Shown here: positions 14,335 through 21,006 of the stretch, one piece after another | How positions within the stretch are numbered: the first letter of the stretch is position 1 | How the letters are laid out: each line of letters opens with the position of its first letter | Source of the DNA: JBBTVO01 sp038063195 | Lineage (GTDB): Bacteria; Patescibacteriota; Microgenomatia; Levybacterales; UBA12049 | DNA: 31,185 bases | Reading direction: 5' to 3' | NCBI GenBank assembly: GCA_038063195.1 | Contig: JBBTVO010000046.1 | Location: forward strand, 1 to 31,185 | Notes under the pieces: model-generated | Told to the model about the DNA's origin: nothing | Database searches by the model: none | What the model saw: the letters and a program-made list of their open reading frames with translations, nothing else | Program-made: the position numbers and the translations under genes

Positions 14335-14841
14335 ATGAAGATTGCCTATAGATTGCTGTCGAGATTTTTGCCGACGAATATTGCGCTTGCGCATTGTGAT
14401 ATTCCGTGCGGGATTTATGATCCGCATAACGCACAGATGGCAGCACACACTGTGCTTCGGATGACAAATTTGTTAATTGAATTAAAACCATCCAGAGAAG
14501 AGCCGGATTTTGAAGAAAGGAAAAAGATCATTTCCCAAATTTCAAGATTAACAAGGGTTAAAGAAAAACATGGAGAAATGATCGAGGAAGAATTGGGAAC
14601 TTTGGAAAATGATTATTTCAAGAAAGAACATTACAAGAAATTTCCGGAACTTAAAAAACTAATAGAAGAAGCAGTAGAACTTTCTATAAAGACAAGACAA
14701 AATATTGATGCAAAAGCCTGTGAAGAAATGCTTAAAAAGACCATGCAGATTGCTGAAATATTTTACAAGACAAAAGATTTAGAACCTGTAAGAATTTCCT
14801 CTGGTTATCCTACGCAAGGACAGATAGTTTCTCATAAATAA
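14335..14841 (+). CDS. sodN: Nickel superoxide dismutase precursor
   Basis: A 168-residue protein with the diagnostic nickel hook. After a 19-residue prosegment (ending NIALA) comes HCDIPCGIY: H20, C21, C25 and Y28 correspond to His1, Cys2, Cys6 and Tyr9 of mature NiSOD, which coordinate nickel once the prosegment is removed and the His becomes the N-terminus. The enzyme converts superoxide to hydrogen peroxide and oxygen. The rest is helical, as in the four-helix-bundle fold. The mature form of about 149 residues is longer than the 117 of Streptomyces. The gene ends 3 nt before the S26 peptidase gene, the expected processing partner. The prosegment is not a typical export signal, so the protein is likely cytoplasmic. 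Confidence 0.95.
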   Translation: MKIAYRLLSRFLPTNIALAHCDIPCGIYDPHNAQMAAHTVLRMTNLLIELKPSREEPDFEERKKIISQISRLTRVKEKHGEMIEEELGTLENDYFKKEHYKKFPELKKLIEEAVELSIKTRQNIDAKACEEMLKKTMQIAEIFYKTKDLEPVRISSGYPTQGQIVSHK

Positions 14842-14844
14842 TTT

Positions 14845-15138
14845 GTGAAATTTTTAACTTCACTTTTCCCTCTTCTCAAGTTCCGGATTGAAGAAAACAG
14901 CATGAGTCCATTTCTAAATCCCGGAGATCTAGTAATAATTTGGCGGACAAAGAATATTAAGAAGACTGATGTGGTGGTTTTTGAAAAAGATGAAGATTTT
15001 TATATTAAAAGAGTATCTAAGCTCGAAGATAGTAGATATTTTCTTGAAGGGGATAACAAAAAAGAAAGCAAGGACAGCAGGAAGTTTGGTTGGATTCCAA
15101 AACAACAGATTGTAGGGAAGGTTGTTTATAAATTCTAA
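14845..15138 (+). CDS. sodX: S26-family NiSOD maturation peptidase
   Basis: A 97-residue minimal S26 signal-peptidase-like protein. The catalytic serine is S19 in NSMSPFLNPGD and the catalytic lysine K55 in FYIKRV; the EGDNKKESKDSR stretch matches the usual GDN region. It lacks the membrane anchor of normal signal peptidases. Known sodN operons pair NiSOD with such a peptidase, which removes the prosegment to expose the nickel hook. It starts at GTG 14845, 3 nt after sodN, so cotranslation from the sodN promoter is likely. The stop codon sits at the edge of the AT-rich repeat that follows. Confidence 0.9.
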   Translation: MKFLTSLFPLLKFRIEENSMSPFLNPGDLVIIWRTKNIKKTDVVVFEKDEDFYIKRVSKLEDSRYFLEGDNKKESKDSRKFGWIPKQQIVGKVVYKF

Positions 15139-15261
15139 ATCCTAAATTACAAATTCCAAATAAATTTCAATTTTCAAAATTAAAATATCAAAACATTTTT
15201 GAATTTAGGTTATTTGAATTTAAAAATTATTTAGGATTTGGTGCTTTGGATTTGTGATTTA
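15131..15261. repeat. AT-rich imperfect inverted repeat between sodX and methyltransferase
   Basis: The gap consists of a low-complexity but structured element. The left arm carries AAATCCTAAAT and AAATTCCAAATAA, and the right arm, read on the other strand, carries AAATCCTAAAT and AAATTCAAATAA, so it can fold as a long imperfect hairpin. It ends in GGATTTGTGATTTAA. A relative with the same ending and the same words lies inside the DUF2298 gene at 22549-22665. It provides or borders the sodX stop codon and ends just before the methyltransferase ATG. Confidence 0.65.
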
Positions 15262-15267
15262 ATCTTA

Positions 15268-15780
15268 ATGGTTGAAATTATTCTATTATTATTGATAGTA
15301 TTTTTGCTGGTTTTGTTATCAGCTGTTTGGCCGCCGAATAGTCCGTGGGCGCCTTGGTGGAGGACCAATAAAAAAACTGCAAGGGCAATTTGCGAGTTGG
15401 CAAAGATTACAAGGTCCGACCTTGTATATGATTTGGGATGCGGAGATGGGACGCTGATAATTACTGCTGTCAAGGATTATGGAGCAAAAGCAGTAGGAAT
15501 TGAAATAGACCCGTTGAGATATTGGATTGCAAAAACACGGATTTGGTTTAATAATTTGTTTGATAGAGTTGAGGTAATACAAGAAGATTTTTTCAAAACA
15601 GATTTATCAAAAGCAACAGTTGTCGTGGTCTATCTCGTACCTAAAACTCTCGAAAAGCTTCTTCCAAAATTCCGCAAAGAGCTTAAAAAAGGAACAAGAA
15701 TCGTAAGCTATAAGTATGAATTAGGAATTAAGAATCACGAATCAAGAATTAAGGACAATTTATTTCTTTACAAAATATAA
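15268..15780 (+). CDS. Membrane-anchored class I SAM-dependent methyltransferase
   Basis: A 170-residue protein. An N-terminal helix (about 2-20) anchors it, followed by a WPPNSPWAPWW segment and a class I methyltransferase core: motif I YDLGCGDGTLI, the acidic end of strand 2 in GIEIDPL, and an aspartate after strand 3 (VIQEDFF). It is short, and the target cannot be told. ATG 15268 is chosen; an upstream TTG in frame lies within the AT-rich repeat. Residues 152-164 (LGIKNHESRIKDN) seem to be repeat-derived, just before the final strand NLFLYKI. The following gene has its own promoter. Confidence 0.75.
   Translation: MVEIILLLLIVFLLVLLSAVWPPNSPWAPWWRTNKKTARAICELAKITRSDLVYDLGCGDGTLIITAVKDYGAKAVGIEIDPLRYWIAKTRIWFNNLFDRVEVIQEDFFKTDLSKATVVVVYLVPKTLEKLLPKFRKELKKGTRIVSYKYELGIKNHESRIKDNLFLYKI
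15721..15756 (+). repeat. Short AT-rich repeat within the methyltransferase 3' end
   Basis: GAATTAAGAATCACGAATCAAGAATTAAGG-type sequence built from near-duplicate units (AATTAAGAATCA and AATCAAGAATTAAG). It is translated as IKNHESRIKD, a peptide pattern that recurs in unrelated CPR proteins in my experience. It keeps the frame open. Confidence 0.45.
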
Positions 15781-15785
15781 TTTGG

Positions 15786-15794
15786 TGCTATAAT
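15786..15794 (+). promoter_or_regulatory. Extended -10 promoter of the 15807 gene
   Basis: TGC-TATAAT with the -10 box at 15789-15794. The ATG follows after 12 nt, so the leader would be about 5 nt. Confidence 0.6.
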
Positions 15795-15806
15795 CAGGTT
15801 GTTATT

Positions 15807-16205
15807 ATGGGTAGTGGTAGATTTAATGAAACTCCAAAACTTGTCTATCCCGATGATGCTCCAAGCGGGACTGTTTTTATTGATCATTCTGTGAATCAGG
15901 TAGAACAAAAATTAAGCGGAAGAGAAGAATTGGAAAGAAAGTTTGTTGAGAAATATGGTCATCTTGGTAACTTTGCAATTGCCTATCTTGATCCAGAAGT
16001 AGACATGGAGAGTTATGTTATGATTGGAGGCACTTCGCAACAGGTTCATGTAAACCAAGTAAGAAGAGGCTTTGTTAATGAGCTAAGACTTGCTTTTGAA
16101 AAACAACCTAAGAAAAAACAAGTAGGATGGCTTAATGATTTTTTTACAGAAGCAGATAAAATATTAAGACCTTTTGTTAAAGATCCTAATATACCCCCTT
16201 TTTAA
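15807..16205 (+). CDS. Hypothetical protein
   Basis: A 132-residue soluble protein that I do not recognise. It has no signal peptide, membrane helix or cysteine. The start is loosely structured and proline-rich, the middle is a charged helix (SGREELERKFVEKYG), followed by a strand region (FAIAYLDPEVDMESYVMIGG) and a basic helical C-terminus. A good extended -10 promoter precedes it, which supports expression. Its last 20 nt overlap the 3' end of femX on the other strand. Confidence 0.7.
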   Translation: MGSGRFNETPKLVYPDDAPSGTVFIDHSVNQVEQKLSGREELERKFVEKYGHLGNFAIAYLDPEVDMESYVMIGGTSQQVHVNQVRRGFVNELRLAFEKQPKKKQVGWLNDFFTEADKILRPFVKDPNIPPF

Positions 16206-17262
16206 ATCTTAAAACCGTCCACCTGATTTTGTCGGCGAGTTTGTAAAGATTGTATAGAACGGGATTGATTACCAAGTCGTAACTTCCGATGAATTCTACG
16301 AGTTCTGCACCGTAACCTTGTTTGAATTTATGAAATCCATACCATGAATCTTTCGGATCGGGATTTTCTCCGAGTGCTCCCCACATATCAAATTTTTTGA
16401 GCCCTAACTTCTTTCCGAATTTTATCGCTTCCCACATAATGAGATTACTCGCCATAGTTTCCCGATATTTATCACTTGAAGCGCCATAAGGATAGTAGAG
16501 AGTGTCTTTAAATGTGAAAAGAATCCAAGCGGCGAGCGTCTCCGGTCTACCGCCTACAGACTTCGGCTTATAATTTGCTAATAACAAATGCGCCGTTAAT
16601 TTGCTGTAGTCTGTAGTCTGTTTGCCATTTGCTCTTAGTGTTTCCCACATAAGCTCATGGTATTTTCGGGTATGTGCGTAGAAATTTTGTCTTTTTGTGG
16701 TCGCTTCTGTAAGTTTTAAATACTCTTTAAATGCTTTGTCAGAGTTATCTTCAATGATTTCAACACCATGTTTTTGTGCAACTTTTATGTTGTAGCGGGT
16801 TTTTGAATGCATGTTTTTAAGAAGTTCTTCTTCGGATCGGGTAAGATCCAGAACAAAAGTATATTTGGTGAAAAGGGGATGAGCAGCAGGCCGAAGATTC
16901 AAGTTTTTCCACCTCAGAGGAGTCCATTCGGCCACCTCGGAGGTGTTGCGAAGCGACTCCTGCGAGGTGAACGTTGAGACAGCGGGTTCGAGTTGGATAA
17001 AGATGCATTTGTTTTCTTTTCCGATTTCTTTAAGTTTGGAAATTAAACTTTTGTCTGGCAGGTTTCCTTTCGGAAGATAGCCGATGTTAAAATTTGTGTG
17101 AGGAACTTTATGGATTGTGAGTTGAAAATCTTCTCCCTCCTTCGCTGAAGCTTCGGTGGACAGGCCCCTTATTACTTTTACTCCAGTTTTTTCTCGGAAT
17201 TCTCCCCATTCAAAAGCTTGTAGAGGATGATCGGTTTTTTTATTGAAATCTTTTGCGTTCAT
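16186..17262 (-). CDS. FemA/FemB-family peptidoglycan bridge aminoacyltransferase
   Basis: A 358-residue FemABX protein (GNAT-like double fold). These enzymes transfer an amino acid from aminoacyl-tRNA to the peptide of lipid II, building peptidoglycan cross-bridges. Typical segments are HPLQAFEWGEFREKTG, FNIGYLPKGNLP, FTKYTFVLDLTRSEEELLKN with MHSKTRYNIKVAQKHGVEI, AAWILFTFKDTLYYPYGASS and GLKKFDMWGALGENPDPKDSW. It begins at ATG 17262, which overlaps the pcrA stop codon as ATGA, so the two genes are translationally coupled. Four segments look like repeat-derived inserts: residues ~34-45, ~98-118, ~213-222 and ~232-242. The core motifs are intact. The 3' end overlaps the convergent gene at 15807-16205. 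Confidence 0.9.
   Translation of the reverse strand: MNAKDFNKKTDHPLQAFEWGEFREKTGVKVIRGLSTEASAKEGEDFQLTIHKVPHTNFNIGYLPKGNLPDKSLISKLKEIGKENKCIFIQLEPAVSTFTSQESLRNTSEVAEWTPLRWKNLNLRPAAHPLFTKYTFVLDLTRSEEELLKNMHSKTRYNIKVAQKHGVEIIEDNSDKAFKEYLKLTEATTKRQNFYAHTRKYHELMWETLRANGKQTTDYSKLTAHLLLANYKPKSVGGRPETLAAWILFTFKDTLYYPYGASSDKYRETMASNLIMWEAIKFGKKLGLKKFDMWGALGENPDPKDSWYGFHKFKQGYGAELVEFIGSYDLVINPVLYNLYKLADKIRWTVLRFKKGVY
16541..16566 (-). repeat. Palindromic insert in femX (segment near residue 235)
   Basis: CCG-GTCT at 16542-16548, a short loop, AGAC at 16558-16561, TT, CGG at 16564-16566: a GC-rich hairpin in an AT-rich gene. It encodes KPKSVGGRPET between strands ending LLLANY and LAAWILF. Confidence 0.5.
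16602..16625 (-). repeat. Short tandem repeat insert in femX (QTTDY type)
   Basis: On the coding strand the 7-nt word ACAGACT occurs in tandem followed by ACAG. It is translated as KQTTDYS, a peptide I recognise as a frequent repeat product in CPR proteins. It lies in a loop between two helices of the acyltransferase. Confidence 0.45.
16910..16969 (-). repeat. Large inverted repeat inserted in femX
   Basis: Outer arms CACCTCAGAGGAGTC (16910-16924) and GACTCCTGCGAGGTG (16955-16969) are complementary at 13 of 15 positions. The interior contains the perfect palindrome CACCTCGGAGGTG (16933-16945). It encodes the unusual segment ESLRNTSEVAEWTPLRW in the loop before LRPAAHPLFTKY. Confidence 0.7.
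17132..17166 (-). repeat. GC-rich repeat inserted near the femX N-terminus
   Basis: Contains CTCCTTCGCTGAAGCTTCGG followed by TGGACAGGCC, including the palindrome GAAGCTTC. It is translated as GLSTEASAKEGED between the strand VKVIR and FQLTIHKVPHTNF. Similar sequences recur across CPR genomes, in my knowledge of the group. Confidence 0.6.
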
Positions 17263-19124
17263 AAATATTCTTCGGATTTTCTGTCAAAAATATATGCGTT
17301 ATCTGCCAAAGTTTTTTCAGGCAGTTCCAGTATGAAACGGGATACAATATTTGATTGTCTCTGTCCGAAGAATAATCTTTTTCTGGAATATGTCAGGAAA
17401 AGTTTTTCCATAGCCCGTGTCATACCGACATAACAAAGTCTTCTTTCTTCTTCGAGTTCATTTCTATCCATAGCACTTCTTGAATGGGGAAAAAGTCCTT
17501 CTTCCATGCCCACCATAAAGACAATTGAGAACTCCAGGCCTTTTGCCGCATGAAGAGTCATGAGATTTACTGTGTCTCTTTTCTCTCCATCCCGAGGCTT
17601 ATCTGGTAAATATTCCTGTTCTACAAGCGCTACATTTTCAAGAAATTGAGAAAGATTTGAAAATTCAACCGCAACAGACCTTAGCTCCTTTATATTTTCA
17701 AGTCTGTTTCTGTCGTCCTCATCTTTCTCATCATAAAGCGAAAGATATTCTGTTTTTGATAAAACATTGTCGAGAAGTTCAAGAGTGGGAATATTTTCTA
17801 TCCGTTTCTCATCATATTCGCTTTGGAATTCCTGGAATTTTTTAAACCTTCCCTTGCCCAGTTTTTCAATTCTTTTAATTGAAATCTTGTCTTTTGGATT
17901 ACTCATCGTTTTTAAATAGGCGAGCGCGTCTTTTATTTCTTTTCTCTCATAAAATCTTGTGCCTCCGATCAAAACATAGGGAATTCCTTTATGTATAAAA
18001 ACTTCCTCAATTGCACGGGACTGAGCGTTTGTGCGGTACAGAACTGCAAAATCTGAGAACTTAAGAGTTGAAATTCTATATTTAAAATCAGCAATTTGAT
18101 TTATTATAAACTCTCCCTCATTGTGTTCATTTGAGGCTTCATAAAGTGTAATATCCTCACCTTTTGGGTTTTGCGTCCAGAGGTCAAGAATAGGATGAGA
18201 TGTGTTCTTGGAAATTATTGCACCAGCGGCATCAAGAATTTTTTGAGTCGAGCGGTAGTTTTGGGAAAGTGAGAAGGTCTCAACATTTTTTCCTCCAGAG
18301 GCGGATCGAGAGAAATCTTCTTTAAATTTGGAAAGATTTTGGAAATCCGCTCCCCGCCATGAATAAATGCTTTGAGAGAAATCACCAACAACACAAATAT
18401 TGGGATTTTCTTTTCCGCCTGCAAAAAGTTTGGTCAATACATACTGAGCTTTATTTGTATCCTGATATTCATCGACTAGAATATGCTCAAATTGTTTTTG
18501 ATATTTTTCAAGAATCTGAGGATTTTTATCAAAAAGATAAATGGTTTTTAAAATAAGATCATCAAAATCCAGAGCATTATTTTCTTTAAGAAGCTTTTGA
18601 TAGACGCTGTAAATCTTTGCCACATTTTCCTGAAAATATCCCCTGGCAAAGCCCGGATATTCACTTTCCGTAATAAGTTCATTTTTTGCCTGAGAAATAT
18701 TTGCAAGAACTGATGAAGGTTTAAAATCCCTATTTGATATATCGAGATTTCTCATTGCCTCCTTTACCGCGTCAATCTGATCCGCAGTGTCATAAATTAC
18801 AAAATTCGGAAAAACACCAATATGAATTCCGTCACGTCTTAAAATCTTACTGCAAAGTGAGTGAAAAGTAGTCGCAATAGGAGCGCTAGCAGGTACAAAT
18901 TTTGCAATTCTTTCCTTCATCTCATTGGCCGCTTTATTGGTAAATGTCACCATTAAGATTGAAGTCGCTTCTACTGCCTTTTCCTGAATTAGATAAACGA
19001 CTTTATACGTCAGCACTCTGGTTTTACCACTTCCTGCGCCTGCTAAGATTATTGACGGGCCTTCTGTGTGAAGAACCGCTATCTTCTGTTCTTCGTTTAA
19101 GTCCTTGAGAATATCTTTATCCAT
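17259..19124 (-). CDS. pcrA: UvrD/PcrA-type superfamily 1A DNA helicase
   Basis: A 621-residue 3'-5' DNA helicase used in repair and in clearing replication blocks. Motifs seen: Q motif LNEEQKIAV, Walker A AGAGSGKT, Ia TFTNKAANEMKER, Walker B/II VDEYQDTN, III GDFSQSIYSWRGA, IV SQNYRST, V VNLMTLHAAKGLEF, VI ERRLCYVGMTRA. It is about 100 residues shorter than typical PcrA (~720), through a compact 2B region and a short tail. The segment SRSASGGKN before FSLSQNYRST appears extra and is GC-rich at DNA level. ATG 19124 has a TATTAT box 5 nt upstream. The stop codon overlaps the femX start (ATGA). Confidence 0.93.
   Translation of the reverse strand: MDKDILKDLNEEQKIAVLHTEGPSIILAGAGSGKTRVLTYKVVYLIQEKAVEATSILMVTFTNKAANEMKERIAKFVPASAPIATTFHSLCSKILRRDGIHIGVFPNFVIYDTADQIDAVKEAMRNLDISNRDFKPSSVLANISQAKNELITESEYPGFARGYFQENVAKIYSVYQKLLKENNALDFDDLILKTIYLFDKNPQILEKYQKQFEHILVDEYQDTNKAQYVLTKLFAGGKENPNICVVGDFSQSIYSWRGADFQNLSKFKEDFSRSASGGKNVETFSLSQNYRSTQKILDAAGAIISKNTSHPILDLWTQNPKGEDITLYEASNEHNEGEFIINQIADFKYRISTLKFSDFAVLYRTNAQSRAIEEVFIHKGIPYVLIGGTRFYERKEIKDALAYLKTMSNPKDKISIKRIEKLGKGRFKKFQEFQSEYDEKRIENIPTLELLDNVLSKTEYLSLYDEKDEDDRNRLENIKELRSVAVEFSNLSQFLENVALVEQEYLPDKPRDGEKRDTVNLMTLHAAKGLEFSIVFMVGMEEGLFPHSRSAMDRNELEEERRLCYVGMTRAMEKLFLTYSRKRLFFGQRQSNIVSRFILELPEKTLADNAYIFDRKSEEYL
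18290..18314 (-). repeat. Possible short GC-rich repeat in pcrA
   Basis: CCTCCAGAGG palindrome with adjacent CGGATCGAGAG in an AT-rich gene. It encodes SRSASGG, a segment not normally present between motifs III and IV. The call rests on composition and position only. Confidence 0.35.
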
Positions 19125-19135
19125 AACTTATAATA
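19105..19135. promoter_or_regulatory. Overlapping divergent promoters of tpiA (+) and pcrA (-)
   Basis: Forward: TTGAGA at 19105-19110, an 18-nt spacer, TATAAT at 19129-19134, reading toward tpiA with a ~70-nt leader. Reverse: TATTAT at 19135-19130, 5 nt from the pcrA ATG at 19124. The two -10 boxes occupy the same bases, so the two polymerases should compete. Confidence 0.5.
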
Positions 19136-19144
19136 GATTAAATC

Positions 19145-19188
19145 CGCCCGCCCCGCAGAGCAGTGCGAGGCATGGGGCTTATTGATTT
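19145..19188. repeat. GC-rich repeat in the tpiA leader
   Basis: A GC-rich block (GCCCGCCCCGCAGAGCAG, then TGCGAGGCATGGGGC) with GCCCC...GGGGC arms, ending in CTTATTGATTT. The last 20 nt match 12916-12935 at 18 of 20 positions (GGCRTGGGGCTTATWGATTT). It would fold in the tpiA mRNA leader. Confidence 0.5.
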
Positions 19189-19211
19189 TAACACATGATT
19201 GAGCCAAAGGT

Positions 19212-19883
19212 ATGAAAAAACTTTTTATCATCGCCAACTGGAAATCAAACAAGACAATAAAAGAAGCTGAGGAATGGATTCGCAAATTTAAAGAGGAATT
19301 TGAGCGGGAGAGTTTTGATATATCCAGCAAGGAAATAATAATTTGCCCTTCATTCACGGTCTTAAAATCTTTTTCTGATTCTATCAAAAGCTTAAATTTT
19401 TTTCTAAAAATAGGTGCTCAGGACATTTCTAGTTTTGATCAGGGAGCATATACAGGGGAAGTAAATGGCTTACAAATAAAAGAATCTGCTGATTATGTAA
19501 TCGTAGGACATTCGGAGAGAAGAACTAATTTTAATGAATCTTCCGAACTTATTTCTAAAAAAGCCGATATGGCACGAAGATATGGAATCGTACCGATTTT
19601 TTGTGTTCAGGACGAGACGACTCCAATTCCCGATAAGATTGCTATCGTAGCGTATGAACCGCCTTCTGCTATTGGGACAGGAAAACCTGATACTCCTGAA
19701 AACGCAGAAGAGGTTGCAAAAAAAATAAAAGAAGAAAACAAAGCCCAATTTGTCCTCTACGGTGGAAGTGTAACTTCTGAAAATGTGAAATTATTTTCCG
19801 CGATGCAGAATATTGACGGGTTTCTTATAGGCGGGGCAAGTCTTGATCCCTCGGAATTTCTCCAAATTATAAAAAATGCGTAA
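19212..19883 (+). CDS. tpiA: Triosephosphate isomerase
   Basis: A 223-residue TIM-barrel enzyme that interconverts dihydroxyacetone phosphate and glyceraldehyde 3-phosphate in glycolysis. Catalytic residues are visible: N9 and K11 (ANWKSNK), H100 (VGHSERR) and E149 in AYEPPSAIGTG, the flexible loop 6. Phosphate-binding YGGSVTSENV and IGGASLDPSEF close the barrel. It is shorter than usual bacterial TPI (~250), nearer the archaeal size, and the usual CIGE motif reads FCVQDE. ATG 19212 has AAAGG 4 nt upstream as a weak ribosome-binding site. Its last 8 nt overlap the LCP gene (ATGCGTAA). Confidence 0.93.
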   Translation: MKKLFIIANWKSNKTIKEAEEWIRKFKEEFERESFDISSKEIIICPSFTVLKSFSDSIKSLNFFLKIGAQDISSFDQGAYTGEVNGLQIKESADYVIVGHSERRTNFNESSELISKKADMARRYGIVPIFCVQDETTPIPDKIAIVAYEPPSAIGTGKPDTPENAEEVAKKIKEENKAQFVLYGGSVTSENVKLFSAMQNIDGFLIGGASLDPSEFLQIIKNA

Positions 19884-21006
19884 AAGTAAAAAATCCAAAA
19901 AGATTATTTATATTGTCTTAGGCTTGATACTTCTTTTTTTTGTGGGAGCTTTTACAATACAGCTTATCAAGCATTCGCCATTTTTATTCGGCCTTTTATT
20001 TAAGAAAGAAATTTCACTAAAACAAACAGACGACCGTATTAATATACTCCTCTTGGGCATTGGAGGAGGCAGACATGAAGGCCCAAATCTTACAGATACG
20101 ATAATTCTTGCAAGTTTGGACACGGGAAAAAATAAAGTAACGCTGACTTCCATACCAAGGGATTTGTGGATACCGGATTTGGAAAGTGCAAATAAAAAAA
20201 TTAACGGTGCATATGCTCAAGGAGAAGATAAGGAAAAGGGTGGAGGGATACAATTATCAAAAGCGGTTGTGAGAAAAGTTACCGGTCAGACTGTCAATTA
20301 TGTTGTCGTGGTAGATTTTTCCGGATTTATAAAAGCAGTAGGCTTACTGGGAGGGCTTAATGTTGCGGTTGATAAAAGCTTCGATGATTATCAATATCCT
20401 CTTACCGGTAAAGAGGATGATGCCTGCGGACATTCTGAGGACGATATAAAAGCATTTACTGCAACAGCTTCTGCAGAGCTTGATTTGGCTAAATATTTTT
20501 CTTGCAGGTATACACACTTACGTTTTGATGAAGGGGAAATTCATATGGATGGGAAGTATGCTCTTGAATTTGTAAGATCGCGCCACGGAACAAATGGAGA
20601 AGGAAGTGATTTCGCACGAAGCAAGAGACAAGAGAAAATAATTAAGGCTTTTAAGGATAAAGTTTTTTCTCTTCAAACACTTGCTGATCCAAGGAAGGTT
20701 ATTAGTCTTTACGCTACTGTGGAAGATAGTATTCACACAGATATCAGAGAAGATGAGCTTGATGATTTCATAAGGCTTTCCCAAAAATTAAATAAGGCGG
20801 AAATTCAAAGTACAGTTATTGATGCTGGAGACGAAGGATCTCAGAGGCCGGGACTTTTGGAATATGCACCGATCGCAAAAGAATATTATTTCCTCTCGGT
20901 TTTAATTCCAAGAATAGGAAACGGAAATTTTTCTGAGATCCAAAAATATGAAAATTGTGAGATAGAGAGCGATAATTGCGTGGTATCTAAATTTCCTACG
21001 GAGTAA
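19876..21006 (+). CDS. LytR-CpsA-Psr (LCP) family cell wall polymer ligase
   Basis: A 376-residue protein: basic cytoplasmic start (RKSKKSKK), one membrane helix near 10-30, and an extracellular LCP domain. LCP motifs include INILLLGIGGG, LTDTIILASLD with its polyprenyl-phosphate-contacting aspartate, TSIPRDLWIP with the conserved arginine, and KINGAYAQG; later FVRSRHGTNGEGSDFARSKRQ is also typical. These enzymes move polymers from undecaprenyl diphosphate to peptidoglycan. An inserted acidic stretch with two cysteines (EDDACGHSEDD and YFSCRYTH) is unusual and may form a disulfide. The start overlaps tpiA by 8 nt and the stop overlaps the convergent DUF2298 gene by 11 nt. Confidence 0.92.
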   Translation: MRKSKKSKKIIYIVLGLILLFFVGAFTIQLIKHSPFLFGLLFKKEISLKQTDDRINILLLGIGGGRHEGPNLTDTIILASLDTGKNKVTLTSIPRDLWIPDLESANKKINGAYAQGEDKEKGGGIQLSKAVVRKVTGQTVNYVVVVDFSGFIKAVGLLGGLNVAVDKSFDDYQYPLTGKEDDACGHSEDDIKAFTATASAELDLAKYFSCRYTHLRFDEGEIHMDGKYALEFVRSRHGTNGEGSDFARSKRQEKIIKAFKDKVFSLQTLADPRKVISLYATVEDSIHTDIREDELDDFIRLSQKLNKAEIQSTVIDAGDEGSQRPGLLEYAPIAKEYYFLSVLIPRIGNGNFSEIQKYENCEIESDNCVVSKFPTE

